A stretch of 64,000 nucleotides of DNA from Pseudomonas wadenswilerensis (GTDB taxonomy: Bacteria > Pseudomonadota > Gammaproteobacteria > Pseudomonadales > Pseudomonadaceae): assembly GCF_900497695.1 (NCBI RefSeq), contig NZ_UIDD01000004.1:468739-532738 (forward strand), in the 5' to 3' direction. The notes beneath the pieces were generated by a model. That model was not told the origin of the DNA and did not search any database. It was given only the letters and a program-made list of their open reading frames with translations. How positions within the stretch are numbered: position 1 is the stretch's first letter; every line of letters starts with the position of its first letter. Both the position numbers and the translations under genes were made by a program. Shown here in pieces: positions 53,852 to 63,068 of this stretch.

Positions 53852-55294
53852 TCAGTCTTGCGCCGCCCAGACCGGCGGGGTTCGCCCGCGCCAGGGCAAC
53901 GCCTGTTCCAGCTGCCCGGCCAGGCTCAGCAGCAGGCGCTCACCTGCTGCACCCGCCGTGAACTGCATGCCGATCGGTAAACCGCTGGCCGCATCCTGAG
54001 ACAACGGCAGCGACATCGACGGCGTGCCGCTGATGTTGGCCAGGGCAGTGAAAGGAGAGTGGTTGAACACCCGGTGCATCCAGCCCAACCCATCGAGCTG
54101 CTCCTGCCCGGCGTTGTAGGCACCGACTACTGGCGGCAACTCGCTCAGGGTCGGACTCAGCAACAGGTCAAAACGCTGGAAGAACCCGCCCAGTTGCCGA
54201 CTGACCAGGTTGCGCTGATCCATCGCCGCCAGCAGGTCGATAGCCGACAGCGCTTTACCATAGCGATGCAGCGCCAGTGTGGCCGGTTCCAGCCAGTCAC
54301 CGTTGAGCGGGCGGCAAGTCTCGGCACCCAGGGCATCAAGCCAGGCCGCTGTATTGCTGGCCCAGAAACGCGCATTCATCTCGACGAAAGCGTCCCACGA
54401 CATGCCGATATCCAGGTCCACCAGTTCGCACTGGTGACCAAGATGTTCCAGGGTCTGGACCACCCCCTGCAAAGTCTCAACCATCAACGGATTGCTGCGC
54501 TGACCATTGAGCGGATGCAGTTGCACGGCAATTCTCAAGGGACCAGGCACTTGCTTCACTGCACTCAGGTAACTGCCTTTGGCCGGTGCCACCTGGAACG
54601 GATCGCCAGGTTCCGGCCCAGTCATGCAATCGAGCAGCAGGGCGCTGTCGCGTACCGAACGGCTGAGCACACCCTGCACCGCCAGGCCGTTCCAGGCTTC
54701 GTCCAGGAACGGCCCCATGGAAATCAGCCCGCGGCTGGGCTTCAAGCCAAACAAACCGCAGGCCGCAGCAGGCACCCGGATCGAACCGCCACCATCGGTG
54801 GCATGGGCAACGGGCACCATACCGCTGGCAACTGCTGCTGCCGAACCACCGCTGGAACCACCGGCGCTGCGGTTCAGGTCCCAGGGGTTGCGGGTCGGGC
54901 CGCACAGGCGCGATTCGGTGGTGGTGCTGACGGCCAGTTCCGGCGTGGTGGTGCGCCCCAGGGTGACCAGCCCGGCCCGGCGAAAACGCTGCATCAGGAA
55001 CGAATCGGCCGTGCTGCCGGTACCTTGTGCCAGGCGGCTGCCGAACTCGTGGGCGCGGCCCTGCATGCTGATCGCCAGGTCCTTGATCAGAAACGGCACG
55101 CCGTTCAACGGCCCTTCAGCGCGGGTGGGTAGAGGTTCGTCATGCCAGTGCTCGGCCAGCGCATTGACCTTTGGCTCGACGTCGGCGATGGCCTGCCGCG
55201 CTGCCGCCTGCACTTCGTCGGCACTGACTTGCTCTTGAGCAATCAGGTCGGCCAGGCCGATGGCGTCGAACTGCACATATTCACTCACCTTCAT
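53852..55294 (-). CDS. Amidase-signature family amidase
   Basis: The 480-residue enzyme has the complete Ser-cisSer-Lys triad: Lys71 in PFLIKDLAI, Ser147 in AGGSSGGSAAAVASG, and Ser171 in DGGGSIRVPA, with the usual spacing (24 residues between the two serines). It hydrolyses an amide bond of an unknown substrate in the cytosol; the AtzF/GatA-like and indoleacetamide hydrolase groups are relatives. The ATG at 55294 agrees with the family start. The gene is divergent from a tetR-like gene, which shares with it a region of three palindromes and is its likely repressor. Confidence 0.9.
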   Translation of the reverse strand: MKVSEYVQFDAIGLADLIAQEQVSADEVQAAARQAIADVEPKVNALAEHWHDEPLPTRAEGPLNGVPFLIKDLAISMQGRAHEFGSRLAQGTGSTADSFLMQRFRRAGLVTLGRTTTPELAVSTTTESRLCGPTRNPWDLNRSAGGSSGGSAAAVASGMVPVAHATDGGGSIRVPAAACGLFGLKPSRGLISMGPFLDEAWNGLAVQGVLSRSVRDSALLLDCMTGPEPGDPFQVAPAKGSYLSAVKQVPGPLRIAVQLHPLNGQRSNPLMVETLQGVVQTLEHLGHQCELVDLDIGMSWDAFVEMNARFWASNTAAWLDALGAETCRPLNGDWLEPATLALHRYGKALSAIDLLAAMDQRNLVSRQLGGFFQRFDLLLSPTLSELPPVVGAYNAGQEQLDGLGWMHRVFNHSPFTALANISGTPSMSLPLSQDAASGLPIGMQFTAGAAGERLLLSLAGQLEQALPWRGRTPPVWAAQD

Positions 55295-55323
55295 TGCGCA
55301 CTCCCGTGACAATTGACGATAAA

Positions 55324-55377
55324 ATACCGATGGGTATCGAGCGATACTCATGAGTATAGAGTGATACTTGTTAGTAT
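55324..55377. promoter_or_regulatory. Three 14-bp palindromes at exact 20-bp spacing (probable TetR operators)
   Basis: ATACCGATGGGTAT (55324), ATACTCATGAGTAT (55344) and ATACTTGTTAGTAT (55364) each have 5-base complementary arms around four bases. Their starts are exactly 20 bases apart, close to two turns of the helix, so dimers would sit on the same face. They lie between the divergent amidase and TetR genes, 30-93 bases from the two starts. Confidence 0.75.
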
Positions 55378-55399
55378 CGTCGTCAACCGGAGTCTGCCC

Positions 55400-55981
55400 A
55401 TGCGTTCGCAACGAATCGCCCGTCTGCCCCCTCGTGAGCGGGTCCTGGATGCCGCCCACGAGCTGTTTTTCAATGAGGGCATCAGCCGCGTCACCGTCGA
55501 TGCCATTGCCGCGAAGGCTGAAACCACCAAGATGACCGTGTACCGGCATTTCGAGTCCAAGGACGTTCTGGTACTGGAATGGCTGCGCCTGTTGATGGCC
55601 GAGTACGATGAAGTCTGGGCGCGTTTGGCCGAGCAGTTCAGCGGCCAGCCAGCGCGGCAGATCCTCGGCTTTGCCGAATTCCTGGTCCAGGAGCCGGTGC
55701 TGTCTTCGCACCGTGGTTGCGCCTACACCAACACCCTGGCAGAGCTGCCGGTGTGCGACAGCCCGGCGCGCGAGCTGATCGAGGCGCACAAGCGTCGTCA
55801 GGCGGCACGCTTGGTGCGCTTGTGCGAGGAGGCGGGGATGGTCGAGCCAGAGCAGGCAGCGTTCGAGCTGACGCTGCTGCTCGAGGGAGTACAAATCGTC
55901 GCGCAGAACAAGGGCTTCGACGAGGTCGGGCCGAACCTGCTCAAGCTGGTTCGGGCCCGGCTTGGTTTGCCTGCGGCCTAG
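55400..55981 (+). CDS. TetR/AcrR-family transcriptional regulator
   Basis: The 193-residue regulator has an N-terminal HTH domain (RERVLDAAHELFFNEGISRV then TTKMTVYRHFESKDVL, residues about 12-63) and a ligand-binding C-terminal domain of the TetR_C type with two conserved cysteines (RGCAYTNT, PVCDSPA). The ATG at 55400 is chosen because the HTH begins there; the open frame extends back through the operator region. It likely represses itself and the amidase gene. Its stop overlaps that of the next gene by four bases. Confidence 0.88.
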   Translation: MRSQRIARLPPRERVLDAAHELFFNEGISRVTVDAIAAKAETTKMTVYRHFESKDVLVLEWLRLLMAEYDEVWARLAEQFSGQPARQILGFAEFLVQEPVLSSHRGCAYTNTLAELPVCDSPARELIEAHKRRQAARLVRLCEEAGMVEPEQAAFELTLLLEGVQIVAQNKGFDEVGPNLLKLVRARLGLPAA

Positions 55982-58560
55982 GAAACACCGGCGCGGCTGT
56001 TCTTTCCTGATTGCAGTAGCGCTTCGAAGGCCAGTTTGTCGATCGGCTTGCTCAGGTAGTAGCCCTGCACCTCATGGCACTTCTCCTTGCCAAGGGCCAT
56101 GAGTTGCTGCTCGGTTTCCACCCCTTCGGCGGTCACGGTCAAGCCCATGGCCTTGCCCAGGTTGATGATCGCCTGAACCACGGCACGGTCGTTGCCATCG
56201 CTGCTGAGCCCGGCGATAAAGCGCTTGTCGATCTTGATGCTGTCGAACGGGTAGGTGCGCAGGTAGCCCAGCGACGAGTAGCCGGTGCCGAAGTCGTCCA
56301 TGTTCAGGCGCACGCCCAGTTCCTTGAGTGCGTTCATGGTCCCTAGCGCGCCTTCGATATCGTTGAGCATCACATTCTCGGTGATCTCCAGTTCCAGGCG
56401 CTGGGCCGGGAAGCCGGTCTCCACCAGGATCTCGTGAACATCCTTGACCACGTCACTGCGCGAGAACTGCGCGGGCGACAGGTTCACCGACACCAGCAGG
56501 TTGGCTGGCCAGTTGCGAGCGGTTTCGCAGGCTTCGCGTAGCACCCAGCGGCCCAGGGGCGCGATCAGGTCGGTCTGCTCGGCCAGGGGAATGAAGGTGT
56601 CCGGACCAAGCAGGCCCTCGACCGGATGCTGCCAACGCACCAGCGCCTCGACCGAAACGATCTCAAGGGTTTCCAGGCGGTAGCGCGGCTGGTAGTGCAG
56701 AACGAACTCGTTGTTTTTCAGCGCCTTGCGCAAGTCGTTTTCCAGCTGGCGGCGGTACTGGATCTGCTCGTTCATTTCCGGCGAGAAGTAGCGCCAGGTG
56801 TTCTTGCCCTCGGCCTTGGCCTGGTACAGGGCGATATCGGCGCAGCGGATCAGTTCACCCGCATCGAAACCCTGCAGGCGCGTCTGCGCCACACCCAGGC
56901 TGGCGCCGATATGCAGGGCCTGCTCTTCGAAGTAGATCGGCTGGTGCAGGCTGTCGATCAAGCGCCCGCAAAAGCGGTCGATCTCGTTGCGGCTGTCCAT
57001 GCCGTTCATTACCAGCACGAACTCGTCGCCACCCAAGCGTGCCACCAGGTCGCCGTCGCGGGTCGATTCGCGCAAGCGTGCGGCCACTTCCAGCAGGACG
57101 GCGTCGCCAGCGGCGTGGCCGAGGGAATCGTTGATCGGCTTGAAGCTGTCCAGGTCGAGCAGCAACAGGGTCAGCGGCGTGGCTTCCTGGCCCTTGAGCA
57201 ACGCGTGATCGAGGAAGCGCGAGAGCTTGTTGCGGTTGGCCAGGCCCGTCAGCGCATCGTGCATCGACAGGTGCTGTATGCGTGCGTGGGCAGCCACTTC
57301 ATCGGTAATGTCGCTGGCGGTGCCGCGATAACCGGCCAGTTTGCCGTCGAACATGATCGAGCGCGCCGAAACCCGGCAAAACCGTACCTGGCCACTCTGA
57401 TCGCGATAGGCGCAGCGCAGGTTGGCAACTTGCGGCGAGTCGGCGTCGGCCTGGTTATCCAGCCATTGGATCAGCGGCGTGGTCTCGCAACTGAGCAGCT
57501 GGTTGAGTGGTTGGCCCAGCCAGTCTTCGCTCTGAAAGCCGGTAACCGCGACAAAACGCTGGGACAGGTAGCTCAGGCGGTGATGACGGTCGGTTTCCCA
57601 GATCCAGTCCGACGCCGCTTCGGCCACCGCACGAAACCGTTGCTCGCTGGCCTCCAGCGCCTGATTGCTGGCCTGAAGGCTACGCAGGTTGGCGTCGATT
57701 TCTCGTGATGTGCGCAGCGCATAGCGGAAGAAGTACACCATCAGCAAACCCAGCACCAGCATGGCGCCAAGCAACGGCGGCAACACCGCCCAGAGCAACT
57801 GGTCGCCAGGGCGCGGGGTGATCCAGTCGAGCCGGTAGCCGGTATCGCCCAACAGCAGGCTGGGTTGATCACCCAGGGGGGCGTTGGCTTTCTCGATGTG
57901 CATGCCGTTGAGGCCGACGCCGGTGCCCAGGCGGGTGAGCTTTTCCGGGGTCAGCTGATCAACGAAGAGCATCACCGAGGTGGTTTGCGGATCGATGCTC
58001 AGCACTTCGTCATCCGGGCGAATGGCCGCAGCCACCAGCACCGCGGGCCAGCCATTGAACAGCACGTGCTCGGTGATCTGCTGGCGTTCGGCGGCAACAT
58101 TGCGCGCCTTGGCGATGATCGGGGGCAGCGGGTTCTCTATATATGTACCGGCCGGCGCTTTGCTCAGCTGGCCCTTGAACAGCGCGTACTTGGTGATCTG
58201 GTCGTCGACAACGAACACCCCTTCGTAGCCGCTGGCGGTGTAGAGCGAATCGCCGACGTTCTTCTCTTCATAGGCCCAGTGCAGGTCGGGGCTGCCATTG
58301 AGGTGATCGTAGGCGGCGTTCCATACCGCATAGCTGGAGAGGAACTGGCGCGACGACTCCAGGCGCTGCTCCAGGGCCTTATGGGCGTAGAAGCTGCTTT
58401 TTTCCCGCTCGTTGGCATTGAGCGTGGTGGCGATATTGAACAATGCCCCCAGGGCGATCAGGCAGGCCAGGGCGAACAGCGCCGCTATCGCGGCAATGAG
58501 TTTGCGCGTCTGCAGGCTGGGGCGTTGGCTGGCTGGCGGAGCATCGGCAATCCTGTCCAT
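55978..58560 (-). CDS. CHASE4-like/PAS/GGDEF/EAL cyclic-di-GMP protein
   Basis: The 860-residue inner-membrane protein has two transmembrane segments (residues about 22-45 and 255-280) enclosing a periplasmic sensor domain of the CHASE4 kind. A PAS domain follows (FRAVAEAASDWIWETD...). The GGDEF domain has RLGGDEF and an RxxD I-site (RDGD). The EAL domain has VEALVRWQHP, ITENVML and DDFGTGYSS. Both enzyme motifs are intact. AAGGA stands before the ATG at 58560. It is followed closely on its 5' side by a separate diguanylate cyclase gene. Confidence 0.9.
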   Translation of the reverse strand: MDRIADAPPASQRPSLQTRKLIAAIAALFALACLIALGALFNIATTLNANEREKSSFYAHKALEQRLESSRQFLSSYAVWNAAYDHLNGSPDLHWAYEEKNVGDSLYTASGYEGVFVVDDQITKYALFKGQLSKAPAGTYIENPLPPIIAKARNVAAERQQITEHVLFNGWPAVLVAAAIRPDDEVLSIDPQTTSVMLFVDQLTPEKLTRLGTGVGLNGMHIEKANAPLGDQPSLLLGDTGYRLDWITPRPGDQLLWAVLPPLLGAMLVLGLLMVYFFRYALRTSREIDANLRSLQASNQALEASEQRFRAVAEAASDWIWETDRHHRLSYLSQRFVAVTGFQSEDWLGQPLNQLLSCETTPLIQWLDNQADADSPQVANLRCAYRDQSGQVRFCRVSARSIMFDGKLAGYRGTASDITDEVAAHARIQHLSMHDALTGLANRNKLSRFLDHALLKGQEATPLTLLLLDLDSFKPINDSLGHAAGDAVLLEVAARLRESTRDGDLVARLGGDEFVLVMNGMDSRNEIDRFCGRLIDSLHQPIYFEEQALHIGASLGVAQTRLQGFDAGELIRCADIALYQAKAEGKNTWRYFSPEMNEQIQYRRQLENDLRKALKNNEFVLHYQPRYRLETLEIVSVEALVRWQHPVEGLLGPDTFIPLAEQTDLIAPLGRWVLREACETARNWPANLLVSVNLSPAQFSRSDVVKDVHEILVETGFPAQRLELEITENVMLNDIEGALGTMNALKELGVRLNMDDFGTGYSSLGYLRTYPFDSIKIDKRFIAGLSSDGNDRAVVQAIINLGKAMGLTVTAEGVETEQQLMALGKEKCHEVQGYYLSKPIDKLAFEALLQSGKNSRAGVS

Positions 58561-58618
58561 ACGCGGGCTGATCCTTGTTGAAGCTGCATCCCTGCGGCCA
58601 GGCCGCAAGGACGAACGT

Positions 58619-59695
58619 TCAGTCAGGATAGGCCAGCTTCAGCGCGGTGAGGTCCGAATGGGCGAAATTGACCTGGTTACGGCCTGCTTTCTTCGCGCAG
58701 TACAGGGCTTTGTCGGCCTCATTGAGCCAGGCTTCCGGGCCGGGCAGGGCCTCGTTGCAACTGGCCAGGCCGATACTCAGGCTGATGCGCAGCTCCGGCA
58801 ATTGCGGGTTGCGATAGCTGCCGACCCGCTCGCGCAGGCGTTCCATGGCCTGGCTCGCGTGCTCCAGGCGGGTGTCCGGGAGGATCACGCAGAACTCGTC
58901 ACCCCCGTAACGCCCGGCCAGGTCGTCCTCGCGCAGGGTGCGCTTGAGTTCATTGCTCAACTGGTGCAGGACGCAATCGCCGACCACATGGCCGTAAGTG
59001 TCGTTGATGGTCTTGAAGTGATCGATGTCGATGATTGCGATCACCGCCTCGCGGCGTTGCTGCTGGCAGATCTGAAACTTGAGCTGCAGCAGGTCTTTCC
59101 ACGAGCCGTGATTGAGCAGGCCGGTCAGGCTGTCGGTACGGCTCAGGGCGCTGAGTCGGCGCTTGTGTTCAGACAGCTTCATCGCCAGGCGATAGCAGAC
59201 CCAGCCGACGGCCATGGGGTAGAGGGTCAGCATCGGCAGGCAGGCATAGACTTGCAGGGTGCTGGCGTGCAGTTGCAGCCCAGGGCCGAACAGGGCGATC
59301 GACAGCAGCATGCCCAGGCCCTGGATCAACAGGCCCTTGAAGAACAGGCGCTGGCCACCGGCAGCGAAATTATTCATGGCCATCATCGCCAGGATGGTCA
59401 CGCTGGGCAGCGGGTTGAATTGCAGAGTGGCGGTCCAGAACCCGCCCATCAGCGAGTCCAGTTGCAGGTTGCGGTACTCGGCGTGGTACGGAACGTTGGC
59501 GCGCAGGGCGATCTGATAGGCCAGGTGCGGCCAGGCCAGGCCGTTGAACAGCAGCAGGCCCCAGACCCAGGACGGCACAGGCAGGCTGGAAATCCCGGCC
59601 ATTACGCTGAGCATGCCGATCCCCAGGCCGATGATACGCGGCAGGTAAATCCGCCTTACAAATGAAAGTCCCTTACCGCTTTTCTTTTCCATCAT
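58619..59695 (-). CDS. MASE2-GGDEF diguanylate cyclase
   Basis: The 358-residue protein has an N-terminal membrane domain with about five helices (residues about 15-165), matching MASE2 of AdrA/DgcC-type cyclases (FVRRIYLPRIIGLGIGMLSV). The GGDEF domain has RYGGDEF preceded by the RxxD inhibition site (REDD). It should make c-di-GMP; no EAL domain is present. It ends 58 bases before the start of the CHASE4-like gene, so the two are likely co-transcribed. Confidence 0.92.
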   Translation of the reverse strand: MMEKKSGKGLSFVRRIYLPRIIGLGIGMLSVMAGISSLPVPSWVWGLLLFNGLAWPHLAYQIALRANVPYHAEYRNLQLDSLMGGFWTATLQFNPLPSVTILAMMAMNNFAAGGQRLFFKGLLIQGLGMLLSIALFGPGLQLHASTLQVYACLPMLTLYPMAVGWVCYRLAMKLSEHKRRLSALSRTDSLTGLLNHGSWKDLLQLKFQICQQQRREAVIAIIDIDHFKTINDTYGHVVGDCVLHQLSNELKRTLREDDLAGRYGGDEFCVILPDTRLEHASQAMERLRERVGSYRNPQLPELRISLSIGLASCNEALPGPEAWLNEADKALYCAKKAGRNQVNFAHSDLTALKLAYPD

Positions 59696-59821
59696 GGATG
59701 CTGGTCTGTTCCGGGGCGCCGTTTATCGCATAATTGCTGTCAATATTGTTGAACAATCGCAGGCTGTTGAAAAATGGCCTTACAAGCCATTTCACGGTTG
59801 ATCCAATCACTGTGGGGTACC

Positions 59822-60922
59822 ATGAAACTTACCTTCATCCTTGGAGTGTTTCTGCTCATGGCCCCGCTGACCTCCCAGGCCGGTGAACCGGCTCAACGCC
59901 AGGATGGGCGTTATCGCAACCAGGCGCAGTTGCCACAGGACGGGGTGATGAAAAAACTGCGCATTGGCCTTAAGTACCTGTTGCTTAAAAAACCCGCCGA
60001 TACTCGGCCCAGTGTCAGTATTGCGGTGCAGCCCCTGAGTCGCCAGCAGCTGCTGGAGGCGCCGGACCACAGTGTTTGGCGGTTGGGCCACTCCACGGTA
60101 CTGCTGAAACTGCGCGAGCGCTTCTTCATTACCGACCCGGTGTTCGCCGAGCGCGCCTCGCCGGTGCAATGGGCCGGCCCCCGGCGCTTTCATCAGCCGC
60201 CACTGAAACTAGACGAGTTGCCGCCGTTAACCGCCGTCATCCTTTCCCACGATCACTTCGATCATCTCGACGAGCAGGCCATACGCCAACTGGCCACCAG
60301 CACCGAGCATTTCATCGCCCCCCTGGGCGTGGGCGATATCCTGATCGCCTGGGGCGTGCCGGCGACCAAGGTCCGGCAACTGGATTGGTGGCAGGAAACC
60401 AGTGTCGAAGGCGTACGATTCATCGCGACCCCGGCTCAGCATTTTTCCGGACGTGGCCTGTTCGACAGCAACAGCACCCTGTGGGCGTCCTGGGTGATGA
60501 TCGATGACCAGCTGAAGGTGTTTTTCAGTGGCGATACCGGCTATTTCGATGGCTTCAAGGCGATCGGCAAGCAGTACGGCCCCTTCGACCTGACCCTGAT
60601 CGAAACCGGCGCCTACAACCTCAACTGGCCCGATGTACATATGCAGCCCGAGCAGAGTCTGCAGGCGCACCTTGACCTGCGTGGGCGCTGGCTGCTGCCG
60701 ATTCATAACGGCACTTTTGACCTTTCCACCCACAGTTGGCATGAACCGTTCGACCGCATCCTGGCCCTGGCCAACGCTGCTCAGGTGCCGTTGAGTACGC
60801 CGCAGATCGGCGAGCGGGTCAGCATCGAGCAGCCGCATAGTGGGCCGGCCTGGTGGCAGTCCAAACCACAACGGGAGCTGCGTCCGGGCGGCGAACGGGT
60901 GCTGGCGGCGCGAGAACCCTAG
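59822..60922 (+). CDS. Metallo-beta-lactamase-fold hydrolase, NAPE-PLD-like, exported
   Basis: The 366-residue protein has a signal peptide (MKLTFILGVFLLMAPLTSQA). The metal-binding motif is SHDHFDHLDE near residue 143; further ligands are in FFSGDTGYFDGF and in the terminal LPIHNGTFDLSTHSW. The motif order resembles NAPE-PLD and UlaG-like lipid or lactone hydrolases. It would act in the periplasm; substrate unknown. The start at 59822 is preceded by GGGG; the frame opens 16 codons earlier. Confidence 0.85.
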   Translation: MKLTFILGVFLLMAPLTSQAGEPAQRQDGRYRNQAQLPQDGVMKKLRIGLKYLLLKKPADTRPSVSIAVQPLSRQQLLEAPDHSVWRLGHSTVLLKLRERFFITDPVFAERASPVQWAGPRRFHQPPLKLDELPPLTAVILSHDHFDHLDEQAIRQLATSTEHFIAPLGVGDILIAWGVPATKVRQLDWWQETSVEGVRFIATPAQHFSGRGLFDSNSTLWASWVMIDDQLKVFFSGDTGYFDGFKAIGKQYGPFDLTLIETGAYNLNWPDVHMQPEQSLQAHLDLRGRWLLPIHNGTFDLSTHSWHEPFDRILALANAAQVPLSTPQIGERVSIEQPHSGPAWWQSKPQRELRPGGERVLAAREP

Positions 60923-61812
60923 GGTTTCTTGCCTGCCGACTGGTCTTTTTGCCGGTCACGCCGGGGTAGGGCAGTGGGCGGCTTGCTGCTGTCGCTACGC
61001 ACCTGGGCGTGGCTGATCAGGGCGAAAATGAAGCTGCCGCCAATGATGTTGCCGATCAGGGTCGGCGCGGCGAAGTCCAGCCAGAATGCCGTCCAGCTGA
61101 CTTCGCCGGCCCAGACCAGATAGGACACTTCCACCGAGCCGACGACGATATGGGTGAAATCACCCAGGGCCATCAGGTAGGTGATCATCAGGATGATCCA
61201 CGCCTTGGCGCTTTCCATCGACGGGATCATCCAGACCATGGTGGCGATCATCCAGCCCGAGATGATGCCCTTGGCAAACATCTGGTTCAGGTCGTTTTCC
61301 ATCACCTTGCGGCCGACGTCGAGGAAGGCGACGTCGGTCTTGCTGTCGAAGATCGGCAGGTTGAGCATCACATAGGACACCAGGATGGTGCCGGCCAGAT
61401 TGCCGAGCAGCACCACCGACCATAAACGTAGCAAGCGACCGAAGTTGCGCAGGCTCGGTTCGGTCATCACCGGCAGTACCGCGGTCAGGGTGTTTTCGGT
61501 AAACAGTTGCTGGCGGGCCAGGATCACGGCAAGAAATCCGGCCGAGTAACCCAGGCTGGCGATCACCTGGCTGCTGTCGTCTTCGGGCAGGCGCGAATAG
61601 AACAGCCCCATGGCCATCAGCGACAGGCCCATGCTCAGCCCGGCGGCAAGTGCCGACCAGAACAGCGCGGCGATGGTGCGCTCCAGCTCCTGGTCACCCT
61701 GGAAGCGAATGATCTCGTGCAATACCGCCGCGCGGGGTGGCTGGTTATGGCTGACTTCCTGCTCTTCGTCTGCAGACAGGCCGGGGGTTTTGCCGCTTTG
61801 CGCTTCACTCAT
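60919..61812 (-). CDS. Formate/nitrite transporter family protein (YfdC-like)
   Basis: The 297-residue protein has six transmembrane segments and FNT motifs (ARQQLFTENTLTAVLPV, and ALGDFTHIVVGSVEV in the second half). The long hydrophilic N- and C-terminal tails and the sequence around FTENTL are nearer to YfdC than to FocA. The transported anion is unknown. Its 3' end overlaps that of the metallo-hydrolase gene by four bases. Confidence 0.85.
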   Translation of the reverse strand: MSEAQSGKTPGLSADEEQEVSHNQPPRAAVLHEIIRFQGDQELERTIAALFWSALAAGLSMGLSLMAMGLFYSRLPEDDSSQVIASLGYSAGFLAVILARQQLFTENTLTAVLPVMTEPSLRNFGRLLRLWSVVLLGNLAGTILVSYVMLNLPIFDSKTDVAFLDVGRKVMENDLNQMFAKGIISGWMIATMVWMIPSMESAKAWIILMITYLMALGDFTHIVVGSVEVSYLVWAGEVSWTAFWLDFAAPTLIGNIIGGSFIFALISHAQVRSDSSKPPTALPRRDRQKDQSAGKKP

Positions 61813-61863
61813 GGCGGTGGCTCATCTATGGGGTGCCTTATCTACAGATCGACGCTGCTTCGA

Positions 61864-62670
61864 TTAGTTGCCTGCCTCCAGCAGGTTCAGTGCCAGTTGC
61901 GCGACCTGCAGGGGCGTGCGGGCGTCTTCGTGCAAGTCATCCTCGAGAAACCAGGCCGCCGACAAACCACACCAGGCGACGATCCACTGCAGCATATGCT
62001 GACGAGGCAGGTCGGCTGTTTCGCAAACAATCTGCACGCGCCGCTGAAAACAGTGTGGGTCGGTGGCCAGAGCGTGGGTCGGATTACAGAACAGGTTGGC
62101 GTAGTCGAAGGCGCGGTCGCCGTAGAGGTGCTTGGGGTCGATGGCCAGCCAGCCTCTGTTGCCGAAGTCGAGAACGTTGCCGTGGTGGATATCTCCATGC
62201 AGCACCCTCTGTTCGCCGGGGGAGGCGAGCAACTGGCTGGCAATGTCGGCGCAACGTCGGTACAGCCCGCCATTTTCTTCGGCGGCGGGCCACAGGCCGG
62301 AAAACCAGGGTTGGAGCTCGACCAGTGGCGGCAGCGGCTGGTCCCGTGGTGCATGCAGGCGGGCAATCGCCGTGCAGAGGATGCGCGTGGCCTCTTCGTC
62401 GCGACCGTGTTGAGCATAATCGGCCAGTGAGGCGGTCCCCTGAGCCCGCTCAAGCAGGACGGCGTGATCGGTGTGCTCGAGCACCGCGGCGGCGCCTTGG
62501 CCATCCCACCACTGCATCAACAAGGCACCGGACTGTTCTTCGGGTTCGTGGGCGATTTTGAGCATCGCTGCCTTGCCTTTATAAAGGACGGGCAGCAAGT
62601 GGCTGCTGTGGGTGATGATTGGCTCGCCGTCGGCGGTTAATTGCCAGTGTTGCAGGTAAGGTTCAAACAT
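61864..62670 (-). CDS. Aminoglycoside phosphotransferase-like kinase (APH(6)/StrB type)
   Basis: The 268-residue protein has the Brenner motif VLHGDIHHGNVLDF near residue 170 and the magnesium-binding AIDPKHLYGDRAFDYANLF after it. The N-lobe lysine is in AAMLKIAHEP. The layout is that of the APH(6) streptomycin/hydroxyurea kinase family. Being chromosomal, it may have another, unknown substrate. GGGAGG precedes the ATG at 62670. Confidence 0.82.
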   Translation of the reverse strand: MFEPYLQHWQLTADGEPIITHSSHLLPVLYKGKAAMLKIAHEPEEQSGALLMQWWDGQGAAAVLEHTDHAVLLERAQGTASLADYAQHGRDEEATRILCTAIARLHAPRDQPLPPLVELQPWFSGLWPAAEENGGLYRRCADIASQLLASPGEQRVLHGDIHHGNVLDFGNRGWLAIDPKHLYGDRAFDYANLFCNPTHALATDPHCFQRRVQIVCETADLPRQHMLQWIVAWCGLSAAWFLEDDLHEDARTPLQVAQLALNLLEAGN

Positions 62671-62748
62671 AGTGCCTCCCAGGGCAGGCCGGTACTCTCT
62701 ATATAAGGTGCTCATTTTGCCTTTGTTCAGTGTTTTTTGAATTAACCC

Positions 62749-62776
62749 TTGACGCCCGATTCAATCTCTCTATAAT
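62749..62776 (+). promoter_or_regulatory. rrn promoter 1
   Basis: TTGACG and TATAAT are separated by 16 bases. A GC-rich stretch follows the -10 element, as expected for stringently controlled ribosomal promoters. It is the first of three in the 570-base gene-free region 62671-63239. Confidence 0.8.
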
Positions 62777-62892
62777 TCGCCCCACTTCCGGCGCAGTCGG
62801 AACTGAAAACTCCTTGAGTTTCAAAGAGTTAGCAGTTCCAGGGTCATCCGGAAGGGCTTCGATCGAAAGATCGACAGCGGTGAAAAAGGCAG

Positions 62893-62920
62893 TTGACAGC
62901 GGTTTGAAACGCTGTAGAAT
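62893..62920 (+). promoter_or_regulatory. rrn promoter 2
   Basis: TTGACA and TAGAAT are separated by 16 bases, followed by TCGCCTCCCG. Confidence 0.8.
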
Positions 62921-63003
62921 TCGCCTCCCGCTGACGAGAGATCGCAGCGAGTCAAGCAGTTGAATTTGAACGACTTTTAGTAAAAAGAATTCAAAATAAA
63001 CGC

Positions 63004-63031
63004 TTGACAGGCTCTGAGGAAAGCGTAGAAT
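63004..63031 (+). promoter_or_regulatory. rrn promoter 3
   Basis: TTGACA and TAGAAT are again separated by 16 bases, followed by a GCGCGCC discriminator. It is the nearest to the 16S gene. Confidence 0.82.
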
Positions 63032-63068
63032 GCGCGCCTCGGTTGAGACGAAAAGCTCTTAACCAACC

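Noticed and set aside
55313..55399. Longer TetR-family protein starting at 55313
   Set aside because: The extra 29 residues would be encoded by the operator palindromes and lie before the normal start of the HTH domain.
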